From assembly GCA_040080835.1 (NCBI GenBank), contig JBEBHP010000001.1:124001-188000 (forward strand): a DNA stretch of 64,000 nucleotides. The letters run 5' to 3'. Source of the DNA: SZUA-430 sp040080835 (lineage in GTDB: Bacteria; Pseudomonadota; Alphaproteobacteria; Micropepsales; Micropepsaceae). The position numbers and the translations under genes were made by a program. The notes beneath the pieces were generated by a model. It searched no databases. It saw only the letters and a program-made list of their open reading frames with translations, and had not been told where the DNA came from. Positions 17,912-27,436 of the stretch are shown in pieces. The number at the start of each line of letters is the position of its first letter. Position 1 is the stretch's first letter.

Positions 17912-18517
17912 TTACTTCATGCCCTCCACGACAAGCCGCTTCAGTTTCGCCTGAACGGCATCTGGCGCCTCGTCAAACGCAATTGTGCCAAAAAAATGAC
18001 CTTGCGAATCGAGTTGTATCAGCAGGGCGGAGTGATCGATCGAGTAGTTGCCGCCCCCTGTATCCACCCTTGCGTGATAAATGCCGAGTGACTTGGCCAC
18101 GGCATCGATCTGGGCTGGAGTTCCGGTAAGCCCTCTTATGCGAGGGTCGAACGACGACAGGTACGACTTCAATACAGGTGAAGTATCCCGTTCGGGATCG
18201 ACGGAAACAAAATAAACCCCGAGCTTGTCGGATTTTTCTCCCAGTTTGACGAGAGAAGCGCTCATGCTGGCCAGCATCGTGGGGCACACATCGGGACAAA
18301 ACGTAAAGCCAAAAAAGAACAGCGCCGGCCGACCCAGAATATCCCGCTTCGAAACCTTTTTGCCGTCCTGATCCAAAAGCTGAAAATCCGCGATCACCGG
18401 ACCTGTCATTTGTTCCTGTTCTGCGGTATCCCCGTTTCCTCCAACGACCAGTGCACCGACAAGAAACACCAGCAAGGCAACGATTGTACCTGTGATAAGT
18501 ATCTTTTTGTCGATCAT
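17912..18517 (-). CDS. SCO1/SenC family copper chaperone
   Basis: A 201-residue membrane-anchored thioredoxin-fold protein. An N-terminal helix (about residues 5-27) anchors it in the inner membrane with the domain in the periplasm. The copper-binding CPDVC (Cys74, Cys78) and the distal His162 (YSIDHSAL) are all present, so metal delivery to the CuA site of cytochrome c oxidase is expected. No oxidase gene is in the window. I prefer the ATG at 18517, directly before the anchor, over an upstream in-frame ATG at 18586. It is followed closely by the hydrolase gene, an arrangement I cannot explain. Confidence 0.9.
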   Translation of the reverse strand: MIDKKILITGTIVALLVFLVGALVVGGNGDTAEQEQMTGPVIADFQLLDQDGKKVSKRDILGRPALFFFGFTFCPDVCPTMLASMSASLVKLGEKSDKLGVYFVSVDPERDTSPVLKSYLSSFDPRIRGLTGTPAQIDAVAKSLGIYHARVDTGGGNYSIDHSALLIQLDSQGHFFGTIAFDEAPDAVQAKLKRLVVEGMK

Positions 18518-18658
18518 CCGATTTCTTTCAAGCCGCGGTTTGGTACAAACCATAGACTTTTTTAGGCAGGTGCCTGTGACGGCCAAGGGTGTATTTCCGA
18601 TAGCCGAAATTTGAATGCAGGAACAGAAGTTTACTCACGCCAGACACAAGAAAATGCA

Positions 18659-19063
18659 ATGGACATAAAATCGCCAGCGCTGTCAGTTGACGCCATCTTG
18701 TTCGACGCAAATGGTCGCCTGTTGCTCATCAAACGAAAGTTTCCGCCATTCCAGGGGCAATATGCGTTGCCTGGCGGCTTTGTGGACTACGGCGAAACGG
18801 TCGAGTCGGCCGTGACCCGCGAACTATTGGAAGAGACCGGAATCAGTGCCGTGATCAGGAAACTGGTCGGCGTTTACTCCGCGCCTGATCGAGACCCTCG
18901 ACGACACAATGTTTCGGTCGCGTTCCTCATGTCAGCCGCACCGCAGACACCCGTCGGCGGAGATGACGCAGCAACTGCAGAGTTTGTCAGTGACTGGACT
19001 AAACTGTCGCTGGCTTTTGATCACTCACAAATGGTGGCAGATGCCGTGCGGCTGACGGGATAG
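18659..19063 (+). CDS. Nudix hydrolase
   Basis: A 134-residue pyrophosphohydrolase with a complete Nudix box starting GGFVDYGETVESA and ending RELLEETGI, which supplies the magnesium-binding glutamates. Substrates of this size class include ADP-ribose and damaged nucleotides; none is specified here. The start at 18659 leaves the usual short N-terminus before the first strand, but no strong ribosome-binding site is seen, and an in-frame ATG lies at 18611. It is followed after one base by the acetyltransferase gene. Confidence 0.9.
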   Translation: MDIKSPALSVDAILFDANGRLLLIKRKFPPFQGQYALPGGFVDYGETVESAVTRELLEETGISAVIRKLVGVYSAPDRDPRRHNVSVAFLMSAAPQTPVGGDDAATAEFVSDWTKLSLAFDHSQMVADAVRLTG

Positions 19064-19064
19064 C

Positions 19065-19592
19065 ATGCCAACTTTCGACGTGCGCCATTTTGAACCCGCT
19101 GACCAAACCCAGGTACGAAATGTCATTGCACAGGCCTTTCAGCAGACAGGCGAAGCAGAATTGGTCGACACGCTGAGATGTCGCTCGGAAATGCTGCTTG
19201 AACTGGTTGCCACTTCTTCAAACCGGATTTTCGGTCACATCTCATTCTCCAGACTGTCAGCGCAATCCGGAGTCGAAAGCCTGCGGGCCTGCGCACTTGC
19301 GCCGCTTGCCGTGTCACCAGAATCTCAATTTTCCGGCATAGGATCAAGGCTCGTCACAATTGGAATGGATGAACTCAAATCTCGGAGGATCCAGTTACTG
19401 GTGGTGCTGGGTGACCCCCAATATTACGAGCGCTTTGGCTTTTCAGTAAAACGAGCCGCTGCTCTGGCGACAAGATATTCCGGGCCGCATTTGATGGCGA
19501 TGGAGCTTGAACCCTCGTGCCTTGGAAACAAGCTTTGGTCGGTCACATATCCAAGCGCATTCACGGAACAAGAAACTCGCATTGTGCTCTGA
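19065..19592 (+). CDS. GNAT family N-acetyltransferase (YhbS-like)
   Basis: A 175-residue acetyltransferase. The acetyl-CoA binding region reads APLAVSPESQFSGIGSRLV (R/QxxGxG/A motif), followed by VVLGDPQYYERFGF, a strand-turn typical of the YhbS subgroup. It starts one base after the Nudix stop, so the two are translated together. The acceptor substrate is unknown. No export signal. Confidence 0.88.
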   Translation: MPTFDVRHFEPADQTQVRNVIAQAFQQTGEAELVDTLRCRSEMLLELVATSSNRIFGHISFSRLSAQSGVESLRACALAPLAVSPESQFSGIGSRLVTIGMDELKSRRIQLLVVLGDPQYYERFGFSVKRAAALATRYSGPHLMAMELEPSCLGNKLWSVTYPSAFTEQETRIVL

Positions 19593-19636
19593 AAAACGCT
19601 ATGCAGTGATCAGACACACTTCTTTTGGAAACGACG

Positions 19637-20902
19637 ATGCCAGACGGCGCAGCATCCACCGAAACCCGCGTTCGGGCGCCATCCAGGGCAGCAGTATCGT
19701 TCATTTTCATAACGCTCATGCTCGACGTTTTGGCGATGGGCATCATCATTCCAGTCTACCCGAAACTGATCGAAGGCTTCATAACGGGTAGCAGCGCTGA
19801 CGCCGTTAGAATTGGCAGCGCCTTGAGCCTCGTCTGGGCATTGATGCAATTTGCTTTCACGCCAATCCAGGGAGCATTGTCCGATCGATTTGGCCGACGA
19901 CCCGTTCTCCTGGTTTCGATGGCCGGCCTGGGGCTTGACTACGTCCTCATGGCGCTGGCGCCAACACTTGCATGGCTTTTTGTCGGACGGGCATTGTCGG
20001 GAATGACAGCCGCAAGTTTCAGTACCGCAAACGCCTACATTGCCGATGTCACCTCTCCCGAAAAGCGCGCCGCAGCCTTTGGCATGATGGGGGCTGCATT
20101 TGGCATCGGTTTCGTACTCGGGCCATCATTGGGTGGTTATACCGGCAGCATTGATCCCCGCTTGCCATTCTGGATCTCAGCAGGACTATGCCTGGCCAAT
20201 GCCCTGTACGGGTACTTCGTACTGCCGGAATCCCTGCCACCAGAACGCCGCACACAAAAGTTTTCTCTCGAGTTTGCGCACCCCGTAAGCTCTTTCAGGT
20301 TCCTGTTTTCGAACAAGGCATTGGCCGGTCTTGCCGCAGCGCAATTTCTTTACATGATCGCGCACAACGTCTACCCCGCGATTTTCAATTGGTTCATGAC
20401 GTACAGATATGGCTGGAATCAGGAAACGATTGGCTATGCTTTGGGCCTGGTAGGCATCACGAGCATAATTGTTCAGGGCGGATTGACTGGCCCCGTTGTC
20501 AAGCGGCTGGGTGAGCGGCGTTCGATCATTATGGGCCTGAGTTTCGGCATCTTCGGCTTCCTGATGTATGCAATCGGACCAACGGGAACATGGGTTTGGG
20601 TTGCAATTCCGCTCTCCGCTCTCTGGGCCTTCTATGGACCCGCGGCCCAATCCCTGATGACACAGCGGGTGTCACCATCCGAGCAAGGCAGGCTCCAAGG
20701 AGCCCTTGGGAGCATGAATGGAATCTCTTTCATCATAGCGCCCGTGCTCTACCCTCAGGCGTTCGCCTTGGCACTCGACGCGCAAGAGACGCTGGGACCC
20801 TGGCCTATTCTGGGTGCGCCATTCTTTATCGCCGCCCTGCTGTTGTGCTTTGCGTTCGTACTGGCTGAACGCGCCACTCGGCCAGGCAGCGGCGACGCCT
20901 AG
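19637..20902 (+). CDS. MFS drug-type transporter, TCR/Tet family
   Basis: A 421-residue, 12-helix transporter. The motif-A loop GALSDRFGRRPVL after helix 2, the AYIADVTSPEKRA loop after helix 4 and the GPSLGG motif (antiporter motif C) in helix 5 match tetracycline/proton antiporters of the DHA1 group. It may export a drug or metabolite; resistance to tetracycline should not be assumed, since many chromosomal members have other substrates. GGAAA lies ahead of the ATG at 19637. It lies 44 bases after the acetyltransferase, possibly in the same unit. No TetR gene adjoins it. Confidence 0.9.
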   Translation: MPDGAASTETRVRAPSRAAVSFIFITLMLDVLAMGIIIPVYPKLIEGFITGSSADAVRIGSALSLVWALMQFAFTPIQGALSDRFGRRPVLLVSMAGLGLDYVLMALAPTLAWLFVGRALSGMTAASFSTANAYIADVTSPEKRAAAFGMMGAAFGIGFVLGPSLGGYTGSIDPRLPFWISAGLCLANALYGYFVLPESLPPERRTQKFSLEFAHPVSSFRFLFSNKALAGLAAAQFLYMIAHNVYPAIFNWFMTYRYGWNQETIGYALGLVGITSIIVQGGLTGPVVKRLGERRSIIMGLSFGIFGFLMYAIGPTGTWVWVAIPLSALWAFYGPAAQSLMTQRVSPSEQGRLQGALGSMNGISFIIAPVLYPQAFALALDAQETLGPWPILGAPFFIAALLLCFAFVLAERATRPGSGDA

Positions 20903-21173
20903 CACAGGGCACGCCGACGAATACATGCATTCCGAAAAAGCCGCGCCGCTCCTCGAACCGCATCGGCGTGTGTGCTGCGTGATTGCAACAGACCCGACAA
21001 AACAGCAATTCGTCGGGCTTGCGAAATTCCTCCGACACCCGCAATCAGGAGGTTACGGCAAATTTCTCAAGTTACAGATGAGAAGTGCGCAATTGTGACC
21101 GCCGTTGCATCCGGCCAGCCTCGCCGGGCCCCCGCTATACTCGCCGAATCATTTGAACCTATGGGGGTTTGCC

Positions 21174-21629
21174 ATGTCCCGCCTTCGCCAGCGCCGCGTG
21201 CGGCTGAATTCGTCTTCTCCGGCTTTTGACGTATTTCCCCTGTTGGCGCTGCCTCTGATCTACTTCAACTTTGCAGTCTTCTTTGTGTTCCACATCGACC
21301 CCGTGCAGGTAAACACCTGGCTCGCGAGTCACGCATTTCAGATCACGATGTTTTCGGGAACCGTCTGGTCTATGACGCAGTCCGATGTGATCGTCGGCGC
21401 TTCCATGGGACTACTCTTTATAGAAATTCTGAAATCGATTGGTTCACCAATGTTGTCGCTGGTAAATCACGGCATCGCCGTCATGACTTTGTTGGTTTTC
21501 TCGGTGGAGTTCATGTCAATCCCGGGATTTACGACCTCAACATTCTTCATGTTGGGCCTCATGCAGCTGATTGACGTAATTGCTGGCTACACCATTACCA
21601 TCGTGGCTTCGCGCGGACTGTCGCGCTGA
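21174..21629 (+). CDS. small integral membrane protein of unknown function
   Basis: A 151-residue protein with a basic N-terminus (RLRQRRVRL) and about four hydrophobic helices. I do not recognise the family. GGGGG lies before the ATG at 21174, and a TATACT (21135-21140) suggests a promoter about 35 bases upstream, so the longer frame starting at 21105 is unlikely. The topology predicts a cytoplasmic N-terminus by the positive-inside rule. It stands alone, with 270 bases of non-coding DNA before it and a hairpin between it and parC. Confidence 0.7.
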   Translation: MSRLRQRRVRLNSSSPAFDVFPLLALPLIYFNFAVFFVFHIDPVQVNTWLASHAFQITMFSGTVWSMTQSDVIVGASMGLLFIEILKSIGSPMLSLVNHGIAVMTLLVFSVEFMSIPGFTTSTFFMLGLMQLIDVIAGYTITIVASRGLSR

Positions 21630-21712
21630 AAAACATTTGCGGTGAGAGCAGACCCGTCGCATTTCACGAATTTCCGCCAGCGCATGCATTTGGTTATGAT
21701 CGCCTTCTGACA

Positions 21713-21747
21713 GGTTTGGCTGGCACATGGCCCATACCGGCCAAACC
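21713..21747. terminator. hairpin between the membrane protein gene and parC
   Basis: GGTTTGGC (21713-21720) and GCCAAACC (21740-21747) are perfectly complementary across a 19-base loop, between convergent stops at 21629 and 21761. No T-tract follows on either strand; a shared terminator is likely from position only. Confidence 0.4.
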
Positions 21748-21760
21748 GGAAAAGTAAAGA

Positions 21761-23980
21761 CTAGAAGTCGGTCGCAAACTTACCGTTCTTCGGCCACCCC
21801 TTGGGCACCAGCCGCCCAGCCTGCGCCCGACCACCGAGATAGTCTCTGAGCTCACTCTTCTCCCATGTACGGCCATTATAGTCGCGCAACCCGTCTGCAT
21901 AAGCAAAGGTCGTGGCATCGATCAGTCCACCGTCTTTGTATTTTTGCAGTGACACACCCTTGCCCCGCACCATCTCTGGAACTTCCTCAAGCTTGAAGAT
22001 CACCATCTTGCGGTTTTCACCTACGAGCGCCACGTGTTCACCCTGGACAGTTGCGCAGACCTTGGCCTCTTCGAGCGGATCCACATTCAGCACCTGCTTG
22101 CCTCCGCGCTTTTGCGCCACGACCTCATCCTCTGGAACCACAAAACCGCGCCCAGTATTCGACGCGACCAGCAGCTTGCGGCCTGGCTGATGGACAAACA
22201 GGGCCACGATGTCCTGATCATTCTCAAGCTCACACATCAGACGAACAGGTTCGCCGTGCCCCCGCCCTCCGGGAAGTTGCGAACAGTCGAGAGTGAAGAA
22301 CCGTCCGTTGGTGGCAAGAATGAGCAGCTTGTCCGTCGTCTGCGCCTTGACCCAGAAGCGACCCTTGTCCCCATCCTTGAACTTGATCTCGTCGCTTGGC
22401 TCGATGTGACCTTTCATGGCCCTGATCCAGCCCTTGTCGGAGCAGAGCACCGTGATTGGCTCCTTCTCGACGAGCGACTCTAGCGGCACATCCTCAATTG
22501 CAGGCGCATCCGAGAAGTTGGAACGACGTTTGCCCAAGGCTGTCTTGGCACCAAATTTTACCCGCAACTCCTGAAAGCTTGCCTTTAGCCGGTCATTTTG
22601 CAGGTCTTCAGACTTCACGAGTCCCTTGAGCTCCTTTTGCTCGGCCTGCAGCGACTTGTGCTCCTGCCGGATTTCGATTTCCTCAAGCTTGCGCAGGCTG
22701 CGCAAGCGCATGTTCAGTATGGCTTCAGCCTGCATGTCAGTAAGTTTGAATGCCTTGATCAGTTCGGCCTTTGGCTCATCCGATGTCCGGATGATCCTGA
22801 TCACCTTGTCGATGTTGAGAAACACCGCCAGGTAACCGTCAAGAATTTCCAGGCGATCCGCGATTTTGGCCAGTCGATGATTGGCCCGTCGGATCATCAC
22901 ATCGCGTTGATGCTCAAGGAAGGCAACCAGCGTCTGCTTCAGGCTCATGACCCGCGGTGTCTGGGTCGCATCCAGGACCGTCATGTTGAGCGGGAACCGG
23001 GTTTCAAGATCAGTAAGCCGGAACAAATGCTCCATCAGCATTTCCGCTTCGACATTGCGGTTCTTTGGGATGATGACGAGCCTTATGTCTTCTGCCGACT
23101 CATCTCTAACATCGTCCAGCAACGGAAGCTTCTTGTCCGAAATCAAATCCGCCATCTTCTCGACGAGCTTGGACTTTTGAACCTGGAATGGAATCTCCGT
23201 GACGACAATCTGCCATGTGCCACGTGCGCCTTCTTCCTTGTGCCATCGGGCACGCACACGAAATCCACCTTTGCCTGTGCGATAGGCTTCAGAAATTGAC
23301 TCCGTCGGCTCGACAACGATGCCACCGGTCGGAAAGTCAGGACCCTTCACGTATTGCAGAAGCGTTTCATCGCGTGCATTCGGCGAACCCACCAGATGGA
23401 TCAGTGCTTGTGCGATCTCGTCCAGATTGTGCGGTGGGATATTGGTTGCCATGCCAACTGCAATTCCCGAAGCGCCGTTTGCGAGCAGGTTCGGAAAGCC
23501 GCCAGGGATGATCAGCGGCTCTTTGTCCTCGCCGTTGTACGTCAGCCTGTAATCGGTACCGTCGTCATTCAGGCCTTCAAGAAGGATTTGGGCAATTTCC
23601 GTCAACCGGCTTTCGGTGTATCTCATCGCAGCCGCATTATCGCCGTCGATATTCCCGAAATTGCCCTGCCCATCAATGAGCGGATACCTGAGCGAGAAAT
23701 TCTGCGCCAGGCGTACAAGCGCATCGTAAATCGACTGGTCGCCGTGCGGATGGAACTGCCCCATCACATCACCGACCACGCGAGCGCATTTCTTGAAACC
23801 GGACTTGGGATCAAGACCAAGGCGTTGCATGGCAAACAGCAGGCGTCGATGCACGGGCTTGAGACCGTCACGTACATCGGGAAGCGCACGCTGCATAATC
23901 GTCGAAAGCGCATAAGCCAGGTAGCGCTCGCCAAGCGCATCCTTGAGGTCGACTTCCTTGATCATGTCATCCAATGCCAT
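21761..23980 (-). CDS. parC: DNA topoisomerase IV subunit A
   Basis: A 739-residue type IIA topoisomerase subunit. The breakage-reunion domain begins with YALSTIMQRALPDVRDGLKPVHRR and holds the catalytic tyrosine in AAAMRYTESR (Tyr121). The HPHGDQS segment (about 78-84) is the quinolone-contact region. The C-terminal beta-pinwheel (after about 500) is short and lacks an obvious GyrA box, which marks this as ParC rather than GyrA. It decatenates daughter chromosomes with ParE, which is not in the window. A GTG immediately before the ATG could also be used. recO lies upstream on the same strand with a 189-base gap in which I see no gene. Confidence 0.95.
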   Translation of the reverse strand: MALDDMIKEVDLKDALGERYLAYALSTIMQRALPDVRDGLKPVHRRLLFAMQRLGLDPKSGFKKCARVVGDVMGQFHPHGDQSIYDALVRLAQNFSLRYPLIDGQGNFGNIDGDNAAAMRYTESRLTEIAQILLEGLNDDGTDYRLTYNGEDKEPLIIPGGFPNLLANGASGIAVGMATNIPPHNLDEIAQALIHLVGSPNARDETLLQYVKGPDFPTGGIVVEPTESISEAYRTGKGGFRVRARWHKEEGARGTWQIVVTEIPFQVQKSKLVEKMADLISDKKLPLLDDVRDESAEDIRLVIIPKNRNVEAEMLMEHLFRLTDLETRFPLNMTVLDATQTPRVMSLKQTLVAFLEHQRDVMIRRANHRLAKIADRLEILDGYLAVFLNIDKVIRIIRTSDEPKAELIKAFKLTDMQAEAILNMRLRSLRKLEEIEIRQEHKSLQAEQKELKGLVKSEDLQNDRLKASFQELRVKFGAKTALGKRRSNFSDAPAIEDVPLESLVEKEPITVLCSDKGWIRAMKGHIEPSDEIKFKDGDKGRFWVKAQTTDKLLILATNGRFFTLDCSQLPGGRGHGEPVRLMCELENDQDIVALFVHQPGRKLLVASNTGRGFVVPEDEVVAQKRGGKQVLNVDPLEEAKVCATVQGEHVALVGENRKMVIFKLEEVPEMVRGKGVSLQKYKDGGLIDATTFAYADGLRDYNGRTWEKSELRDYLGGRAQAGRLVPKGWPKNGKFATDF

Positions 23981-24169
23981 CACGAATCTCTCTTACTCAA
24001 TAGTGTTCGCCTGACTAACTGCCAGTACGTTCGGCCGCAAGCCGCGCAAAGGGCTAATTGCTTCGCCCGTATTTGGGGGTTGCTCGAGATATTGATTGCG
24101 CCAGCCGAAGTGCCGGATTTACCAGTTCCCCCAAGGCTCCCGCCTTGTGGCACCCAGAACTCGTGCTGT

Positions 24170-24901
24170 CTATCCGCGATGTGACAATCGCTCACCAAAT
24201 CGGCGCCTGGCTTGTGGCAATTCAATCCGATGCGCCTCTCGCAGGACGCGCGTGAGAAAATGCTCGGTCAAGGCGAGCCCTGCCGTGAGATCTGCCAAAT
24301 CGGCATGTGGACTGGCACCAGCCAGAAACGCCGGCAGCACGAGCAGACGATGTGCATAACCGCCTGCACCTTCCTTCGTGACCGCACGCCCGCTTTTTGG
24401 AGACACAAAACCCAGCCCTTCCCGAGCGCCAGTAACAGCACACGACCCAAGATCCAGTCCAAACCCCAAATCCTCGAGAAGTACCATCTCAAACCGGACA
24501 TACGACGCCACCCAGTCTGGCGATTGTACAAGTGTCATCAACTGAAGCAGCCCGTCCAGCGCAGCAAACACACGTTCATGCGCCTCTCTTTCAGGCAATG
24601 TAGCGGAGCAAAGCGCGCAGGCAGAAGAGAGTGCTGCGAGTTTCAGGCCATCTTCAAAGAAGTGCGCGGCCCGGGCGGATGAGAGCTCGATCGAAAAATT
24701 GCCCAGTTGATGATCGAGCCGCGCGCGCCAGAGGACTGTCAGGTTGTTTCCGGCTTCCAGCATGCCACGCATTTGTTTGCTGTTGGCCGAGCGTAACAAT
24801 CCCAGGTGGCGACCGTGACCACGCGTCAAAGCTTCAAGGATGGCGCTGTGTTCCCCAAACGGGCGAACACTGATCACAACCGCTTCATCACTCCATTCCA
24901 T
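24170..24901 (-). CDS. recO: DNA repair protein RecO
   Basis: A 243-residue recombination mediator. The N-terminal OB fold (VVISVRPFGEHSAILEALTRGHGRHLGL) and helical C-terminal domain (FEMVLLEDLGFGLDL) are clear. It helps load RecA onto single-stranded DNA with RecR. The zinc-finger cysteines of some RecO proteins are mostly absent, as in many alphaproteobacteria. The ATG at 24901 is preferred to a TTG at 24919. In many relatives recO lies just after era; here the two are separated by a gene on the other strand. Confidence 0.92.
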   Translation of the reverse strand: MEWSDEAVVISVRPFGEHSAILEALTRGHGRHLGLLRSANSKQMRGMLEAGNNLTVLWRARLDHQLGNFSIELSSARAAHFFEDGLKLAALSSACALCSATLPEREAHERVFAALDGLLQLMTLVQSPDWVASYVRFEMVLLEDLGFGLDLGSCAVTGAREGLGFVSPKSGRAVTKEGAGGYAHRLLVLPAFLAGASPHADLADLTAGLALTEHFLTRVLREAHRIELPQARRRFGERLSHRG

Positions 24902-25137
24902 TGGTAAATCCGAAGGCAAACTCTTGTGAGAGGAGACTACGAATACTCTCCGCTACCTCGGCGTGCAACCTGACACGCAACAATTTGAAGGGAGAACGCC
25001 TTTCTTCGATTGCGCAATTCATGCAACCACTCTAGCTTTTTTTTGCGAGGACGCAGCGAGACAAAAGGGAAGCTCCGCGACCGCTCTGACTTCGCGACAA
25101 TTCAGCAACCCTCGCGCCACAAATCAGGGACACCATA

Positions 25138-25788
25138 ATGCGAAAATCAACCGCCGCACTCGCAATCGCCTTGACAACTTCTCTCTGCGTGCCCGTCTGC
25201 GCACAGCAACTGACAAACGAGAAGTCCACAATCGACTACTTCACGGCTGACAATGTGTCTGGCCTCCTGAAAGAACTCGGCGCCCAGCAGGTGCAGGTTC
25301 AGTCAAGCGACACCGGAAAGAGTGTCACCTTTCAGGATGGAGCCATTCCGTACAACGCCATACTGACCGTCTGCAACAAGACAACGGGCGCTAATTGCGA
25401 AGCGACGATCCTTGTCGTCATTTTCGAGGGCAGCACAAGCTATCCGGTTGATGCATTCAATAATTTCAACAAGGAACAGTCATTTGTGACCGCCGTAAAA
25501 CTCGAAGAGAACAAATACGCCATCTCGCGCATGTTGTTGTCGTCAGGTGGCGTGACGAAGAAGAACGTCGCTGTCAATATCGCAAGCTTTGCATCTGCGC
25601 CAGCAAAAGTGATGCAATATCTGTCATCTCAGCTGGTAGCCGGCTATCAGGATGGACAGGGCGCCAATCTTCAGCGCGTGAGCTACAACCCAGCGCCCTC
25701 ACACGCCATTCAGGCAACGCCAAGGGACATCGCTCAAATTCTGAAAGCGGTAGAGCATTCAACGCCAACAGCAGCGTTGCGTCACTAG
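25138..25788 (+). CDS. exported YbjN domain protein
   Basis: A 216-residue protein with a signal peptide (about residues 1-22, ending VCAQ) and one YbjN domain (about 25-165; FTADNVSGLLKELG and FNNFNKEQSFV are typical). YbjN folds like type III secretion chaperones, and its function is not established; in enterobacteria it affects motility and stress. The tail is Ala/Thr-rich. CAGGGA lies 8 bases ahead of the start. Its TAG stop shares the palindrome CTAG with the era stop on the other strand, so the two genes overlap by four bases tail to tail. Confidence 0.8.
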   Translation: MRKSTAALAIALTTSLCVPVCAQQLTNEKSTIDYFTADNVSGLLKELGAQQVQVQSSDTGKSVTFQDGAIPYNAILTVCNKTTGANCEATILVVIFEGSTSYPVDAFNNFNKEQSFVTAVKLEENKYAISRMLLSSGGVTKKNVAVNIASFASAPAKVMQYLSSQLVAGYQDGQGANLQRVSYNPAPSHAIQATPRDIAQILKAVEHSTPTAALRH

Positions 25789-26711
25789 GATTTGGGCAGA
25801 TCCAGCCCGATCTCCCGATAGTGCGCGGGATCTTCTGACCAGTTCTCGCGCACCTTCACATGAAGAAAGAGATGGACCTTGTGACCAAACAGGGTCTCCA
25901 TTTCCTTGCGGGCCGTCTGCCCCAACAGCTTGATCGTGGCGCCACCCTTGCCCAGGACGATCGCACGCTGGCTTTCGCGTTCAACAAAGATGGTTTGTTC
26001 CAGCCTGGCCGCACCGTCCTTCATTGTCTCCCACCGTTCTGTGACGACACTCGACGCGTAAGGCAATTCCTCGTGAAGTCTGTCATAGATGCGCTCACGC
26101 GTGATTTCCGCCGCAAGCAGTCGCAAGGGCATGTCGGCTGCCTGATCGGCAGGATAAGCCCAGGGGCCCGCGGGCACTCTCGCTGCCAGATGGCCTTTCA
26201 AGTCTTCAATACCATGGCCCTTCTCGGCGGATATCATGAACACTTCTGTAAAATTCGCTCGCGTGCGCAGCGTCTCGATCAAAGGAAGCACACGATCATG
26301 CGGAATGGTATCGATCTTGTTCAGCAGCAGAATGGATGGCTTGCCGGCATCATTGAGCCCGGAGATGATGCGATCCGTGTCTTGCGCTGAATAACCTCTG
26401 GGAGACGCCAGCAGGTCGGGCGCATCAACCAGAAGACAAATGAGATCGGCTTCCTCGGCGCCCGCCCAGGCCGCATTGACCATGGCCCGATCCAGCTTTC
26501 GTTTTGGCACAAAAATTCCAGGAGTATCAACCAGAACCATCTGCGAGGCACCGCACAACGCAACGCCGCGTATGCGCATTCGCGTCGTTTGAACTTTCCG
26601 GCTGACGATGGAAACCTTTGAACCTACAAGCGCGTTGACGAGCGTCGATTTGCCAGCGTTCGGCGCGCCTATTATTGCAACAAACCCGCAACGGGTTTCT
26701 TCAGTCGTCAC
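25785..26711 (-). CDS. era: GTPase Era
   Basis: A 308-residue essential GTPase. G1 GAPNAGKST (residues 15-23), G3 DTPG and G4 NKID are intact, and the C-terminal KH domain (about 220-300, with GKGGATIKLLG) binds the 3' end of 16S rRNA during 30S maturation. The start is GTG at 26711, overlapping the rnc stop as GTGA, so Era is coupled to RNase III, a pairing also seen in other proteobacteria. It is the last gene of the minus-strand core operon. Confidence 0.97.
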   Translation of the reverse strand: MTTEETRCGFVAIIGAPNAGKSTLVNALVGSKVSIVSRKVQTTRMRIRGVALCGASQMVLVDTPGIFVPKRKLDRAMVNAAWAGAEEADLICLLVDAPDLLASPRGYSAQDTDRIISGLNDAGKPSILLLNKIDTIPHDRVLPLIETLRTRANFTEVFMISAEKGHGIEDLKGHLAARVPAGPWAYPADQAADMPLRLLAAEITRERIYDRLHEELPYASSVVTERWETMKDGAARLEQTIFVERESQRAIVLGKGGATIKLLGQTARKEMETLFGHKVHLFLHVKVRENWSEDPAHYREIGLDLPKS

Positions 26712-27436
26712 GCTTTAAGCCTTTGCAAAAGAAGTTTCGCCGCTGCCTGTTCGGCAGAACGCAAGCTCTGACCGTCGCCAGATGCAGACTCATGACCTTT
26801 CACCAGTGCCTCCACCGTGAAACGGGGTGCGTGATCGGGTCCTTCGCGCTTCACCACCCTGTACGATGGTGTGCCAAGTCTTCGACCTTGCGCCCATTCC
26901 TGTAACACGTTCTTGGGATCACGAAGGTCGCCCTGAACCTCTGCCAGCAGTGGCATCCAGTATTTCGTGACAAACTTGCGAGCTGCAGGGATTCCGCCAT
27001 CAAGGTAGAGCGCTGCTATCAGCGCTTCACACGCATCACCCAGAATGGCTCCCTTTTTTCGTCCACCGGATCGTTCCTCTGACGGAGCAAGGACAAGCGC
27101 CTGATCGATCCCTGCGGATTCCGCAACCCTGGCACAGGCTTCCATCCGAACCAGCGCATTCAGCTTGAGTGCTAGCGACCCCTCACTTTCAGTCGGAAAC
27201 TTCTGCATCAGCACTTCAGCAATGAGGAAACCGAGCACCCGGTCGCCAAGAAACTCAAGGCGCTCATTGTCATCGCCACCGGCGCTGGAATGCGTTAGCG
27301 CGCGCTCAAGCAGCAACGGATCGCGAAATTTGTGACCGAATGAATTTGCAGAAGTCTTATTCGATGCTGTGGAGGACACGTCCGTATCGCAACGCTGACG
27401 GCCACTTCCAGATTTCCCAATTTTGCGCACTGCCAT
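26708..27436 (-). CDS. rnc: ribonuclease III
   Basis: An endonuclease of about 242 residues that cuts double-stranded RNA, including rRNA precursors. The signature NERLEFLGDRVL in the catalytic domain and a C-terminal double-stranded RNA binding domain (KNVLQEWAQGR to KLLLQRL) are complete. The start is uncertain: the ATG at 27436 lies 80 bases inside lepB, a GTG at 27379 would overlap lepB by 23 bases and give 223 residues, and neither has a clear ribosome-binding site. Translation probably depends on ribosomes finishing lepB. Its stop overlaps era. Confidence 0.93.
   Translation of the reverse strand: MAVRKIGKSGSGRQRCDTDVSSTASNKTSANSFGHKFRDPLLLERALTHSSAGGDDNERLEFLGDRVLGFLIAEVLMQKFPTESEGSLALKLNALVRMEACARVAESAGIDQALVLAPSEERSGGRKKGAILGDACEALIAALYLDGGIPAARKFVTKYWMPLLAEVQGDLRDPKNVLQEWAQGRRLGTPSYRVVKREGPDHAPRFTVEALVKGHESASGDGQSLRSAEQAAAKLLLQRLKA

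Noticed and set aside
22598..24184. Two plus-strand frames of more than 230 codons opposite parC
   Set aside because: Both are mirror frames of the conserved topoisomerase sequence, without protein-like motifs.
25785..25788. Shared CTAG stop of ybjN-like gene and era as a regulatory overlap
   Set aside because: Tail-to-tail overlaps of four bases are common chance results of compact genomes.
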